In this document: positions 26,907 through 35,155 of the stretch, piece by piece | Position numbering within the stretch: the stretch's first letter is position 1 | Layout: each line of letters opens with the position of its first letter | Assembly (NCBI RefSeq): GCF_003312875.1 | Contig: NZ_CP015163.1 | Coordinates: forward strand, 3,100,001 to 3,164,000 | Reading direction: 5' to 3' | Length of the DNA stretch: 64,000 nucleotides | Origin: Amycolatopsis albispora | GTDB lineage: Bacteria; Actinomycetota; Actinomycetes; Mycobacteriales; Pseudonocardiaceae | Position numbers and translations under genes: made by a program | The notes under the pieces: generated by a model | The model's database searches: none | Seen by the model: only the letters and a program-made list of their open reading frames with translations | What the model was told of the DNA's origin: nothing

Positions 26907-28031
26907 ATGGCTGGGTTCGATCGCCGGAAGTTCCTGGGGGCCGTCGGTGCGGCGAGCGCCGTCGGCATGACCGGCATGCTCACCGGCCGCGCGGCCGCGA
27001 GCACGGAAAGGGCGGGGTGCGTGGTCTACCTGGGCAGTTACACCACCTGGGGCGAGCCGCCCGGCGTGGGCCTGCAGGTGGCCACGCGGGGCAGCGGCCC
27101 GGCGCTGAAGCTGGGCGCGACCGTGCCGGGCGTGCCGGACGCGTCGTGGCTGGCGGCGTGGAAGGACAAGCTGTACTCGACCAACGAGCTGGTGCCGGAC
27201 GGCCGGGTGACCACGCTGAGCGCGGGGAACCCGCCGAAGGTGCTGGGCACGCAGGCCGTCGGCGGCGCGGGCACCACGCACCTTTCGGTGCACCCGAGCG
27301 GGAAGTTCGTGCTGACCGCCAACTACACCGACGGCACGGTGTCGGTGCTGCCGATCCAGAGCGGCCAGGCGGGTCCGCCGACCGATGTGGTCAAGCACAC
27401 CGGCGGGGAACGCGAGGCCCACGCGCACCAGGTGGTGACCGATCCCAGCGGCCGGTGGGTGGTCGCGGTGGACCTGGGCACCGACTCGGTGTACGTGTAC
27501 AAATTGGACACCGGCACCGGGAAGCTCACGCAGCACCAGCAGCTCAAGCTGCCGTCGGGGGCCGGGCCGCGGCACCTGGTGTTCCACCCCAACGGCAGGT
27601 ACGCCTACATCCTCGGTGAGCTGCGCGCGGAGATCACCGTCGCCGCCTGGGACGCGAGCGCGGGCAAGCTGACCGCCGGGGCCGTGGTGCCGACGGTGCC
27701 CTCGACCGCTCCGGCACCGCAGTACCCGGCGGAGATCGCGATTTCGCGGGACGGCCGGTTCGTCTACGCCTCCAACCGCGGTGAGGACACCATCGCCACC
27801 TTCGGCGTCGGCGCGGGTGGTGCGGAAATCAAGCGGATCGGCGAGAACGCCACCACCGGGGGCGCCTGGCCGCGGCACTTCACGCTCGACCCGTCGGAGC
27901 GGTGGGTCTACGTGGCGAACCAGCGCTCGAACACGGTGACCTGGCTACCGCGCGACCCGGCGACCGGCCTGCTGGGCAAGCCGGCGGGCTCGCTGGCGGT
28001 CAACCATGTCGCCTTTGTGCTCTTCCGGTGA
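26907..28031 (+). CDS. Tat-exported lactonase-family beta-propeller
   Basis: A 374-residue protein starting MAGFDRRKFLGAVGAASA, a Tat signal (RRKFLG) followed by a hydrophobic stretch and a cleavage region near GRAAAS. The mature part is a seven-bladed 6-phosphogluconolactonase-like propeller with repeating blade ends (HLSVHPSGKFVLTANY, HLVFHPNGRYAYILGE, HFTLDPSERWVYVANQ). Outside the cell it could open aldonolactones, e.g. those left by C1 oxidation of chitin. ATG 26907 has GAAGGAG upstream. Last gene before the insertion element; its downstream hairpin is the one split by that element. Confidence 0.85.
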   Translation: MAGFDRRKFLGAVGAASAVGMTGMLTGRAAASTERAGCVVYLGSYTTWGEPPGVGLQVATRGSGPALKLGATVPGVPDASWLAAWKDKLYSTNELVPDGRVTTLSAGNPPKVLGTQAVGGAGTTHLSVHPSGKFVLTANYTDGTVSVLPIQSGQAGPPTDVVKHTGGEREAHAHQVVTDPSGRWVVAVDLGTDSVYVYKLDTGTGKLTQHQQLKLPSGAGPRHLVFHPNGRYAYILGELRAEITVAAWDASAGKLTAGAVVPTVPSTAPAPQYPAEIAISRDGRFVYASNRGEDTIATFGVGAGGAEIKRIGENATTGGAWPRHFTLDPSERWVYVANQRSNTVTWLPRDPATGLLGKPAGSLAVNHVAFVLFR

Positions 28032-28070
28032 CTGACCGTGTGATTCCGTAGAGGTCGCCTGAAGGCTGCC

Positions 28071-28105
28071 GGACACGAATGTGGCTTTCGGGGCGGAATC
28101 GGCCC
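28071..28105 (+). repeat. Left half of an interrupted intergenic hairpin, including target-site duplication
   Basis: Bases 28071-28094 form the left arm of a perfect hairpin whose right arm is at 29474-29493. The 15 bases GGGCGGAATCGGCCC at 28091-28105 are repeated at 29459-29473 and are the target-site duplication. The arm shares ACGAATGTGGCTTTCG with the hairpin at 20244-20300. It lies 39 bases past the lactonase stop and would originally have been that gene's terminator. Confidence 0.88.
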
Positions 28106-29458
28106 TGTTCAGTCTCAGCTGATGTGACACAGGTTGTGTCTCTGAGCAAGTGACACACCCTGGGTGGGTGATGCTGCGGGGTCTGTTGCCTGGACGGCGT
28201 TGTGGTGGCTGGCCATGGCGCGGAAACGGGCGATGATGCATCTGATGGATGCGGTGGTGGCTGCGGGGGCTGATGTCGGGAACGTGTCGGAGTGGTGCCG
28301 GGTCAACGGTGTTGACCGGCGCACGTTTTACCGGCATCGGGAACGGGCCCGGGCCGAGGGACAGTGGAGCCCTCGGTCCCGGCGTCCGGTCACTGTCCCG
28401 CACGCCACCGCGGAGCCGGTGGTGGCTCAGATCGTGCGGTTACGCCAGGAACTGGCGCCGGACAACGGCGCGGATTTCATCCATGACCGGCTCGAGGTGC
28501 TCGCGGCCGAGCGGGACTGGGCGGGACAGGGCTGGCCGGTGCCGTCGCGGGCCACGATCAACCGCGTCCTGGACCGGAAAGGCCTGCTGGTCAGCAACCC
28601 CCGTAAACGGCCGCGGTCGTCCTGGCGGCGGTTCAGCTATGCCCGGCCCCGGGACTGCTACCAGATCGACGCCACCGAGATCGTGCTCGCCGACGGCAGC
28701 AAGGCCGTGGTCTTCGATGTGCTCGACGATTGCACCCGCATGCTGCTGGCCTGCCAGGCAGCCCGGTCGGAAACCGCCGCGGCGGCCTGCACCGCGATCA
28801 GTGCCGCGTTCACCGAGCACGGCCCACCCGCGATCGTGCTCTCCGACAACGGCCCCGCCTTCACCGCCCATCCCCGGCACCCACACGCCGGCCCCACCCA
28901 GTTCGCCCGCACCGTCACCACCACCGGCGCCCGCCTGATCCACTCCAGCCCCTACCACCCGCAAACCTGCGGCAAAGTCGAACGCCACCATCAAACCCTC
29001 AAAAAATGGCTGGCTCGCCAACCCCACCCACCAACCACCCTGACCAGCCTGCAAACACTGCTCGACACCTACCGCGACTACTACAACACCCGCCGCGGGC
29101 ACAGCGCGCTCGGCCGCCACACCCCGCACCACGCCTGGACCCACGCCGAACACCACGGCGGCCCCACCCACCCGCCCGTCCAAACCGACGCCACCATCCA
29201 CCGGCTCACCGTCAGCAAACTCGGCACCATCTATCTCGGACACCGAAAACGCCTACTCATCGGCCGCGAACACACCGGCAACACCATCACCATCATCCGC
29301 GACGGCGACCGGATCACCGCCTACACCAGCCACGGCCACCCCATCGGCCACACCCACCTCGACCACACCAAAGACTGGCAAGGCACCCTCACCCCCGCCG
29401 CCTAACATGTGTCACAACAACCGAGACAACACTGCGACAGATCTCCCGAGACACGACA
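28106..29458 (+). mobile_element. IS481-family insertion sequence, 1353 bp
   Basis: The element begins TGT and ends ACA. Its ends are imperfect inverted repeats: both outside-in reads share TGT, GTCTC at positions 7-11, and a GTGACACA-type block further in. It is flanked by a 15-bp target duplication. It carries one DDE transposase gene. The IS481 assignment comes from the TGT ends, long variable duplication and the transposase. The element looks intact and recent, since the duplication is perfect. Confidence 0.9.
28215..29405 (+). CDS. IS481-family DDE transposase
   Basis: A 396-residue integrase-fold transposase. An N-terminal HTH (NVSEWCRVNGVDRRTFYRHR) precedes the rve domain with the DDE triad: Asp in YQIDATEIVL, Asp in IVLSDNGPAFTA and Glu in CGKVERHHQTLKKWL. 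YRDYYNTRRGHSALG follows, as in IS481/IS3-type enzymes, and a short beta-rich C-terminal domain ends the chain. ATG 28215 is the first ATG; a GTG at 28164 would add 17 residues. No frameshift or stop is seen, so it is probably active. Confidence 0.9.
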   Translation: MARKRAMMHLMDAVVAAGADVGNVSEWCRVNGVDRRTFYRHRERARAEGQWSPRSRRPVTVPHATAEPVVAQIVRLRQELAPDNGADFIHDRLEVLAAERDWAGQGWPVPSRATINRVLDRKGLLVSNPRKRPRSSWRRFSYARPRDCYQIDATEIVLADGSKAVVFDVLDDCTRMLLACQAARSETAAAACTAISAAFTEHGPPAIVLSDNGPAFTAHPRHPHAGPTQFARTVTTTGARLIHSSPYHPQTCGKVERHHQTLKKWLARQPHPPTTLTSLQTLLDTYRDYYNTRRGHSALGRHTPHHAWTHAEHHGGPTHPPVQTDATIHRLTVSKLGTIYLGHRKRLLIGREHTGNTITIIRDGDRITAYTSHGHPIGHTHLDHTKDWQGTLTPAA

Positions 29459-29493
29459 GGGCGGAATCGGCCCCCAAAGCCACATTCGTGTCC
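29459..29493 (+). repeat. Right target-site duplication and right hairpin arm
   Basis: GGGCGGAATCGGCCC (29459-29473) duplicates 28091-28105, and 29474-29493 completes the hairpin begun at 28071. Removing the element and one duplication copy restores a perfect stem of about 24 pairs with the loop GGAATC. Confidence 0.88.
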
Positions 29494-29531
29494 TTCTGAT
29501 GGTCAACGGCGGCTCGTCACGGAATCGCTCC

Positions 29532-29613
29532 GGGTGGTCTAGACCCTTGTGTGGGCGCGAGCACAGTCCTACGATTCGTTGCTAATAGCGAAACGCCCAT
29601 TGCGAATAGTGCA
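29532..29613 (+). promoter_or_regulatory. dre-type DasR site, promoter and IclR-like repeat before the das-like operon
   Basis: TGGTCTAGACC (29535-29545) matches the core of the DasR response element known from Streptomyces. Next come TTGTGT (29547-29552) and TACGAT (29570-29575) with 17-base spacing. Downstream, GCGAAACGCCCATTGC (29588-29603) and GTGCAACG resemble the block at 22509-22537. The operon thus appears to have one site just upstream of the -35 and a second behind the start site, i.e. two regulators (GlcNAc-6P-responsive DasR and the local IclR). Inference from motif similarity. Confidence 0.7.
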
Positions 29614-29625
29614 ACGGAGTGCTTG

Positions 29626-30921
29626 ATGAACAGAAGACTCAGCCGCGTGGTCGCGGCGGTGGCGCTGGCGGCGGGGCTCACCGCCTCCGCCTGCGCGCCC
29701 ACCCAGTCCAGTGGCCCGGCCGAGGGCGGCGACGAGCAGACCGGCCCGCTGCGCGTGTGGTTGTTCGACGAGGCCAAGCGCCAGCCCAAGGAAGCCGTGG
29801 TGAACGAGGCGATCGCGGAGTTCGAGGCCGCGCACCCCGGCGTCAAGGTCGAGGTGCAGTGGGTGGCCGTGGAAGGCCGCGCCGACAAGTTCTCCGGTGC
29901 CTTCAACGACCCGAACAACGCGCCGGACGTGGCCGAGTTCGGCAACACCGACGCGGCCAGCTACGCCGAGACCGGCGCCTTCGCCGATCTCACCGCGGAC
30001 ATCCAGAACTGGTCCGAGGGCGCCGACCTGCTGCCGAACGTGCTCGACACGGCGAAGGTGGACGGCAAGGTCTACGGCCTGCCGTGGTTCACCGGCATCC
30101 GCGCGCTGTACTACCGCACCGACGTGTTCACCGAGCTCGGCCTGCAGCCACCGAAGTCGATCGCCGAGCTGACCGAGACCGCGCGCAAGATCCGCCAGGC
30201 GAAGCCCGACCTGTACGGCATCTCGGTCGGCGGGCAGTACACCTACGCGATGCTGCCGTTCCTGTGGGCCAACGGCGGTGAGATCGCCCGCCAGGACGGC
30301 GAGCGCTGGACCGCCTCGCTCACCTCGGCCGAGGCCAAGGCCGGCGTGCAGGCCTACGCCGACCTGATCAAGCCGGACATCTGCCCGCCGGAGCAGTGCG
30401 CCAACCTCACCGGCACCCAGAGCGTGCAGGCCTTCTCCGGCGGCAAGGCGGGCATGACCGTCGGCGGTGACTTCAACCGCAAGGCCGTCGAAGAGGGCCT
30501 CAAGGACAAGTACGCGGTGGTGCCGCTGCCCGGCAAGGACCCCGGCTCGATCGCGCCGACGTTCGCCGGTGGCAACCTGCTCGGCGTGTTCGGCGCGACC
30601 AAGCGCAAGACGCTGGCGGTGCAGTTCACCCAGCTCCTCGGCAACGCCAAGTACCAGGCCAAGATGTACACCGCGATGGGGAACCTGCCCACGCTCGGCA
30701 GCGTGCAGCGCCAGCTGGCCGCCTCCGACCCGTTCCTCAAGCCGTTCACCGACACGGTGGCCGCTGGCAGCAGGTTCGTGCCCGCCACCCCGGCCTGGTC
30801 CAAGATCGACGCCCAGAAGATCCTGCCCACCGCGGTGCAGCAGATCGTCACCGGGGAGCAGAACATCGACGGCGCGCTGGCCGGGGCGAGCGAGCGCATG
30901 AACAACGCGTTCGGTTCGTAG
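29626..30921 (+). CDS. Sugar ABC transporter substrate-binding lipoprotein (DasA/NgcE-like)
   Basis: A 431-residue family-1 solute-binding protein. The N-terminal signal MNRRLSRVVAAVALAAG ends in a lipobox-like LTASAC, so it is a membrane-anchored lipoprotein. The mature part has the CUT1 pattern: VWLFDEAKRQ, NAPDVAEFGNTDAASYAETG, KVYGLPWFTGIRALYYRTD, and FAGGNLLGVFGATKRK. It would capture an (N-acetyl)amino-oligosaccharide, given the GH20 gene in the operon and the dre site. ATG 29626 has GGAG at 6 bases. Confidence 0.85.
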   Translation: MNRRLSRVVAAVALAAGLTASACAPTQSSGPAEGGDEQTGPLRVWLFDEAKRQPKEAVVNEAIAEFEAAHPGVKVEVQWVAVEGRADKFSGAFNDPNNAPDVAEFGNTDAASYAETGAFADLTADIQNWSEGADLLPNVLDTAKVDGKVYGLPWFTGIRALYYRTDVFTELGLQPPKSIAELTETARKIRQAKPDLYGISVGGQYTYAMLPFLWANGGEIARQDGERWTASLTSAEAKAGVQAYADLIKPDICPPEQCANLTGTQSVQAFSGGKAGMTVGGDFNRKAVEEGLKDKYAVVPLPGKDPGSIAPTFAGGNLLGVFGATKRKTLAVQFTQLLGNAKYQAKMYTAMGNLPTLGSVQRQLAASDPFLKPFTDTVAAGSRFVPATPAWSKIDAQKILPTAVQQIVTGEQNIDGALAGASERMNNAFGS

Positions 30922-30928
30922 GGGCCCG

Positions 30929-31888
30929 ATGGCGACGCAGATCCTCCCGGTCACGACCCCACCCCGTGGTGGCGCCGCCCGCCCGTCCCGCAACCGCGGT
31001 GACGGGCGGGCGGCCGCGATCTACCTGCTGCCCGCGGCGGTCCTGCTGCTCGCGGTGCTGGCCTACCCGATCTACCAGCTGGTGCTGATCTCATTCTACG
31101 ACTACGGCCAGGCGCAGGCGGCCGGCCGGGCGCCGCTGGAGTTCGTCGGGTTCGGCAACTACACCAAGCTGCTCGGCGAGGCGCAGTTCTGGACGGTGCT
31201 GGCCAAGACGGTCGGCTTCGCCGCGGTCTGCGTCATCGGCAGCCTGGTGGTCGGCACCACGCTCGCGGTGCTGGCCAGCCGGGTGCGCGCGGTGCCGCGC
31301 ATGCTGTTGTTCATCGCCGCGCTCGGCGCGTGGGCGACCCCGGCGCTGGCCGGGTCCTACATCTGGCTGTTCCTGTTCGACACCGACTTCGGCCTGGTCA
31401 ACGAGGTGCTGTCCGGGCTGGGCTTCGAATCGATGGCCCGGCACTCGTGGACCTTCGACACCTACAGCGCGTTCGGCCTGGTCGCCGCCGAGGTGATCTG
31501 GTGCTCCTTCCCGTTCGTGATGATCACCATGTACGCCGGGATCAAGGCGATCCCGGAGGAGGTGCTCGAAGCGGCCACTTTGGACGGTGCGTCGTGGACG
31601 CGCATCGCCACCTCGGTGATGTTGCCGATCCTGCGCCCGGTGCTGATGATCGCCACCATCCAGTCGATCATCTGGGACTTCAAGGTGTTCACCCAGATCT
31701 ACGTGATGACCAACGGGGGCGGGCTGGCCGGGCGGAACCTGGTGCTCAACGTCTACGCCTACCAGGAAGCCTTCGCCGGGGCCGACTACGGCCTCGGCGC
31801 CGCGATCGGGGTGGTGATGACGCTGCTCCTGCTGTCCATCACCACGCTCTACGTCCGGTCGCAGAAACGGGAAGCGGGGCTGATATGA
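30929..31888 (+). CDS. Sugar ABC transporter permease, MalF type
   Basis: A 319-residue permease with six membrane segments, the first at about residues 31-52 (IYLLPAAVLLLAVLAYPIYQ). The EAA loop that contacts the ATPase is EVLEAATLDGASWTRI. It follows the binding-protein gene by 7 bases and overlaps the next permease (ATGA). Forms the membrane channel with the MalG-type partner. Confidence 0.9.
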   Translation: MATQILPVTTPPRGGAARPSRNRGDGRAAAIYLLPAAVLLLAVLAYPIYQLVLISFYDYGQAQAAGRAPLEFVGFGNYTKLLGEAQFWTVLAKTVGFAAVCVIGSLVVGTTLAVLASRVRAVPRMLLFIAALGAWATPALAGSYIWLFLFDTDFGLVNEVLSGLGFESMARHSWTFDTYSAFGLVAAEVIWCSFPFVMITMYAGIKAIPEEVLEAATLDGASWTRIATSVMLPILRPVLMIATIQSIIWDFKVFTQIYVMTNGGGLAGRNLVLNVYAYQEAFAGADYGLGAAIGVVMTLLLLSITTLYVRSQKREAGLI

Positions 31889-32793
31889 CGGCGACGGCGA
31901 CCGCGCCGCCGGTGGCGGACACCCCGGCACGCGCCCCGAAACGGCGGCGGCCCCGCCGCACCGGCAGGCTGGTCGCGGAGATCATCACCGTGGTGGTGGC
32001 CGGGATCGTGGCCTTCCCGCTGTACTGGATGGTGCTCTCGGCGCTCAAGCCGGCCGGTGAGATCCAGTCGGCGAACCCGCGGCCGTGGACCTTCTCCCCC
32101 AGTTTCGACAGCTTCGAGCGGGTGCTGACCTCGGCGGGGCTGGGCCGGTACTTCGTCAACAGCGTGATCGTCGCGGTGGTGGTGGTCGCGCTGTCGATGC
32201 TGTTGTCCTTCCTGGCCGCGGTGGCGCTGACCCGGTTCCGGTTCAAGGGCCGCACGGTGCTGCTGGTGATGCTGCTGGTGGCGCAGATGGTGCCGATCGA
32301 GGCGCTGACCATTCCGCTGTTCTTCCTGATGCGCTCGGTCGGTGACGTGGCACCGGCGTTCGGGCTGAACGAGCTGGGCTCGCTGGTGCTGGTGCACCTG
32401 GCCTTCACCCTGCCGTTCGCGATCTGGATGCTGCGGGGGTTCGTCGCCGCGGTGCCCGCCGAGCTGGAGGAGGCGGCGACCGTGGACGGCGCCAGCCGGT
32501 TCCGGTTCACCTGGCAGATCCTGTTCCCGCTGGTGGCGCCGGGCCTGGTGGCGACCAGCGTGCTGTCGTTCATCCACGCCTGGAACGACTTCCTGTTCGC
32601 CAAGACCTTCATCATCTCCGACACCAGCAACCAGACGCTGCCGCTGGGCATCCTGGTGTTCTTCAAGCCGGAGGAAAACGATTGGGGCGCGATCATGGCC
32701 GGTTCCACGCTGATGACCATTCCGGTGCTGGTCTTCTTCCTGCTGGTGCAGCGGAAGCTGGTCTCGGGCATGGCGGGGGCGGTGAAGGGATGA
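31885..32793 (+). CDS. Sugar ABC transporter permease, MalG type
   Basis: A 302-residue permease with six membrane segments starting about residue 30 (IITVVVAGIVAFPLYWMVLS) and the EAA loop ELEEAATVDGASRFRFTWQI. Coupled by ATGA overlaps to both neighbours. No ATP-binding gene lies in the operon; in actinobacteria such CUT1 importers are commonly driven by a shared MsiK-type ATPase encoded elsewhere. Confidence 0.9.
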   Translation: MTATATAPPVADTPARAPKRRRPRRTGRLVAEIITVVVAGIVAFPLYWMVLSALKPAGEIQSANPRPWTFSPSFDSFERVLTSAGLGRYFVNSVIVAVVVVALSMLLSFLAAVALTRFRFKGRTVLLVMLLVAQMVPIEALTIPLFFLMRSVGDVAPAFGLNELGSLVLVHLAFTLPFAIWMLRGFVAAVPAELEEAATVDGASRFRFTWQILFPLVAPGLVATSVLSFIHAWNDFLFAKTFIISDTSNQTLPLGILVFFKPEENDWGAIMAGSTLMTIPVLVFFLLVQRKLVSGMAGAVKG

Positions 32794-34193
32794 CCGGCTT
32801 CGATGGACTGCGCGGCCTGCTCCCCCGGCCGGTCTCGATCGAGCCATCGACTGGCACGTCCACTGTGGACACCGTGACCCATCGCGAGGACGGCACCATC
32901 CCGCCCGAGGGGTATCGGCTGGAGATCACGCCCGAAGCGATCACGCTCAGCGCCTCGGACGCGGCGGGCCGGTTCTACGGTGAGCAGACGCTGCGGCAGC
33001 TGCGCGGGCCGTCGGCGTTCCGCGCCGCCGGGTTCGCCCCGGATCCGGTGCCGTGCGGGGTGGTGACCGACCACCCGCGGTTCGCCTGGCGCGGCTGCCT
33101 GCTCGACGTGGCCCGCAACTTCCGTACCAAGGCGGAGGTGCTGCGGTTCATTGACCTGCTCGCCGCGCACAAGCTGAACGTGCTGCACTTCCACCTGACC
33201 GACGACCAGGGCTGGCGGGTGCAGATCCCGGAGTTCCCGCGGCTGACCTCGGTCGGCGGCTGGCGGCACGGGTCGATGGTGGGCAGGCACGACGGGCCGG
33301 AGCGCGACGGGCGGCCGCACGGCGGTTTCTACACCACCGACGACCTGCGGGAGATCGTCGCCTACGCGGCGCAGCGGCACATCACCGTGGTGCCGGAGAT
33401 CGACGTGCCGGGGCATTCGCAGGCGGCCATCGCGGCCTACCCGGAGCTGGGCACCGGCGAGCCGGTCGAGGTGTGGACCTCGTGGGGGGTCAACCCGCGC
33501 CTGCTCGACCCGAAGGAGTCCACTGTGGACTTCTATCGCCGGGTGCTGGACGCGGTGCTGGAGATCTTTCCCAGCGAGGTCATCGCGATCGGCGGGGACG
33601 AGGTGCCCGGCGCGACCGAGCGCCACGCGTGGTTCGTGGACCGGATGATCGAACACCTGGAAAGCCGGGGACGGCGGGCGCTGGGCTGGGACGAGATCCT
33701 CGACGGCAAGCCCGCCACCTCGGCGATCATCGGCTCGTGGCGGGGCGAGGAAGCCGGCGTGGTCGCGGCCAAGGCGGGGCACGACGTGGTGATGTGCCCC
33801 GAGCAGCACGTCTACCTCGACCACCGGCAGGCCGATCACCCCGACGAGCCGATCCCGGTCGGTTTCCTGCGCACGCTGGCGGATTTCTACGCCTACGAGC
33901 CGTATCCGGCGGACCTGCCCGAGGACGCGCGGCCGCGGATCCTCGGCGCGCAGGCGCAGGTGTGGACCGAGCACCTGGATTCGGTGCGGCGCGTGGACTA
34001 CGCGGTTTTCCCGCGGTTGTGCGCGTTCGCCGAGGTCGTCTGGTCCTCGGGTCCGCGTGACTTCGGCGAGTTCTCCGCGCGGCTAGCCGAGGCGCACCTG
34101 CCCCGGCTGGACGCGCTCGGTGTCGAATACCGCGCACTGGACGGCCCGCACCCGTGGCAGAGGCGGCCCGGGGTGCCGGGCCGCCCGCGCTGA
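32790..34193 (+). CDS. Cytoplasmic GH20 beta-N-acetylhexosaminidase (DasD-like)
   Basis: Releases terminal N-acetylglucosamine from imported oligosaccharides. The 467-residue protein has an N-terminal hex-type domain and a GH20 barrel: NVLHFHLTDDQGWRVQIP, VVPEIDVPGHSQAAI and the substrate-assisted catalytic pair Asp270-Glu271 in AIGGDEVPG, plus LGWDEILDG and GAQAQVWTEHL. There is no signal peptide, so it acts on the cargo of the importer with which it is coupled (ATGA). This gene order matches the Streptomyces dasABC-dasD set. With chitobionate as cargo it would yield GlcNAc and N-acetylglucosaminate. Confidence 0.9.
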   Translation: MTGFDGLRGLLPRPVSIEPSTGTSTVDTVTHREDGTIPPEGYRLEITPEAITLSASDAAGRFYGEQTLRQLRGPSAFRAAGFAPDPVPCGVVTDHPRFAWRGCLLDVARNFRTKAEVLRFIDLLAAHKLNVLHFHLTDDQGWRVQIPEFPRLTSVGGWRHGSMVGRHDGPERDGRPHGGFYTTDDLREIVAYAAQRHITVVPEIDVPGHSQAAIAAYPELGTGEPVEVWTSWGVNPRLLDPKESTVDFYRRVLDAVLEIFPSEVIAIGGDEVPGATERHAWFVDRMIEHLESRGRRALGWDEILDGKPATSAIIGSWRGEEAGVVAAKAGHDVVMCPEQHVYLDHRQADHPDEPIPVGFLRTLADFYAYEPYPADLPEDARPRILGAQAQVWTEHLDSVRRVDYAVFPRLCAFAEVVWSSGPRDFGEFSARLAEAHLPRLDALGVEYRALDGPHPWQRRPGVPGRPR

Positions 34194-34214
34194 GCAGCGT
34201 GCACGCCTGCTCAG
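34190..34214. terminator. Bidirectional hairpin between hexosaminidase and LCP genes
   Basis: CTGAGCAG (34190-34197) pairs with CTGCTCAG (34207-34214) around a nine-base loop. It overlaps both convergent stop regions and has no T-run, as is common in high-GC actinobacteria. Confidence 0.55.
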
Positions 34215-35155
34215 TCCACGCAGGACGGGCCCGCGGCCGGGCCGCCAGGGCCGCCCGGCCGCCCACCGCCCAGCACTCCGTCCACAAAGGACTTCGTTTC
34301 GGCGGCATCGGCGACCAGCAGCGACCTGCCCCCCTCCACCTGGACCTCCTCGGCGGGAACCACCGCCAGGTCGCCGGCGGCCCGCACCCGCGTGGCGAAC
34401 TCCGCCACGTCCCAGCCGGGATCGGTCCGCACGTCGCCCTGCACCAGTTTCACCAGCTCCGCTTTGTCCATAGTGGACTGCGACAGCTTGCCGACCAGGC
34501 TGCCCAGGAAGGCGCGCTGCCGGGCGGTGCGGTCGAGGTCGCCGTTGGGCAGCCCCATCCGCTGACGCACGAAAGCCAGCGCCCGCTCCCCTGAAAGCGT
34601 TTGCGTACCGGCCGGGAACGCCGCGCCGGAGCGCGGATCGCTGGTCGCGTTCCGCAAGCAGACCTCGACCCCGCCGACGGCGTCGCTCAGCCGGGCGAAC
34701 CCCGCCATGTCGACGACGGCGTGGTGGGCCGGCCGCACCCCGGTCAGCTCCTCCACCGCGGCGGTGAGGCCGTCGATGCCGCGGGTGGCGAAGGTCTGGC
34801 CCAGCGTCGACTCGCCGGCCCCGATGTCACGCGGCAGCGAAACCCCGCGCACCACCCCGTCCGCGCCGAGCCTGGTCAGCACGATCGCGTCGGCACGCCC
34901 GCCTTCGTCCGCGCCGACCAGCAGCACGTCGGTCGCGGTGGGTGCGGCGGCCACCGGAGCGGCCGGATCGGCGTACGGCCGCACCGCCACCACGGTCGCC
35001 ACCACCGCCGCGGCGGCCGCCAGCCCGGCCACCGCCACCGGCAGCACCGGGCGGCGCGGCCGGCGGTTGCGCAGCCCGGCCAGCACCTCTTCGGCCGGGG
35101 CCGCCTGCGCCGCCTCGTCGGCGATCGCCTGGCGGATCAGCTGTTCCTCGTTCAT
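34211..35155 (-). CDS. LytR-CpsA-Psr (LCP) family protein with one membrane segment
   Basis: A 314-residue protein: a cytoplasmic N-terminal 40 residues, one membrane helix (about 37-60, VLPVAVAGLAAAAAVVATVV), and an extracellular LCP domain with DVLLVGADEGGRADAIVLTRL, RGVSLPRDIG, GIDGLTAAVEELTGV and GERALAFVRQRMGLPNGDLDRTARQ, which carry the conserved Asp/Arg residues. LCP enzymes transfer polymers such as arabinogalactan to peptidoglycan. Its start overlaps the stop of an ECF-type sigma gene (ATGA), the place an anti-sigma factor usually holds, so a regulatory role of the cytoplasmic tail is possible. Confidence 0.85.
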   Translation of the reverse strand: MNEEQLIRQAIADEAAQAAPAEEVLAGLRNRRPRRPVLPVAVAGLAAAAAVVATVVAVRPYADPAAPVAAAPTATDVLLVGADEGGRADAIVLTRLGADGVVRGVSLPRDIGAGESTLGQTFATRGIDGLTAAVEELTGVRPAHHAVVDMAGFARLSDAVGGVEVCLRNATSDPRSGAAFPAGTQTLSGERALAFVRQRMGLPNGDLDRTARQRAFLGSLVGKLSQSTMDKAELVKLVQGDVRTDPGWDVAEFATRVRAAGDLAVVPAEEVQVEGGRSLLVADAAETKSFVDGVLGGGRPGGPGGPAAGPSCVD

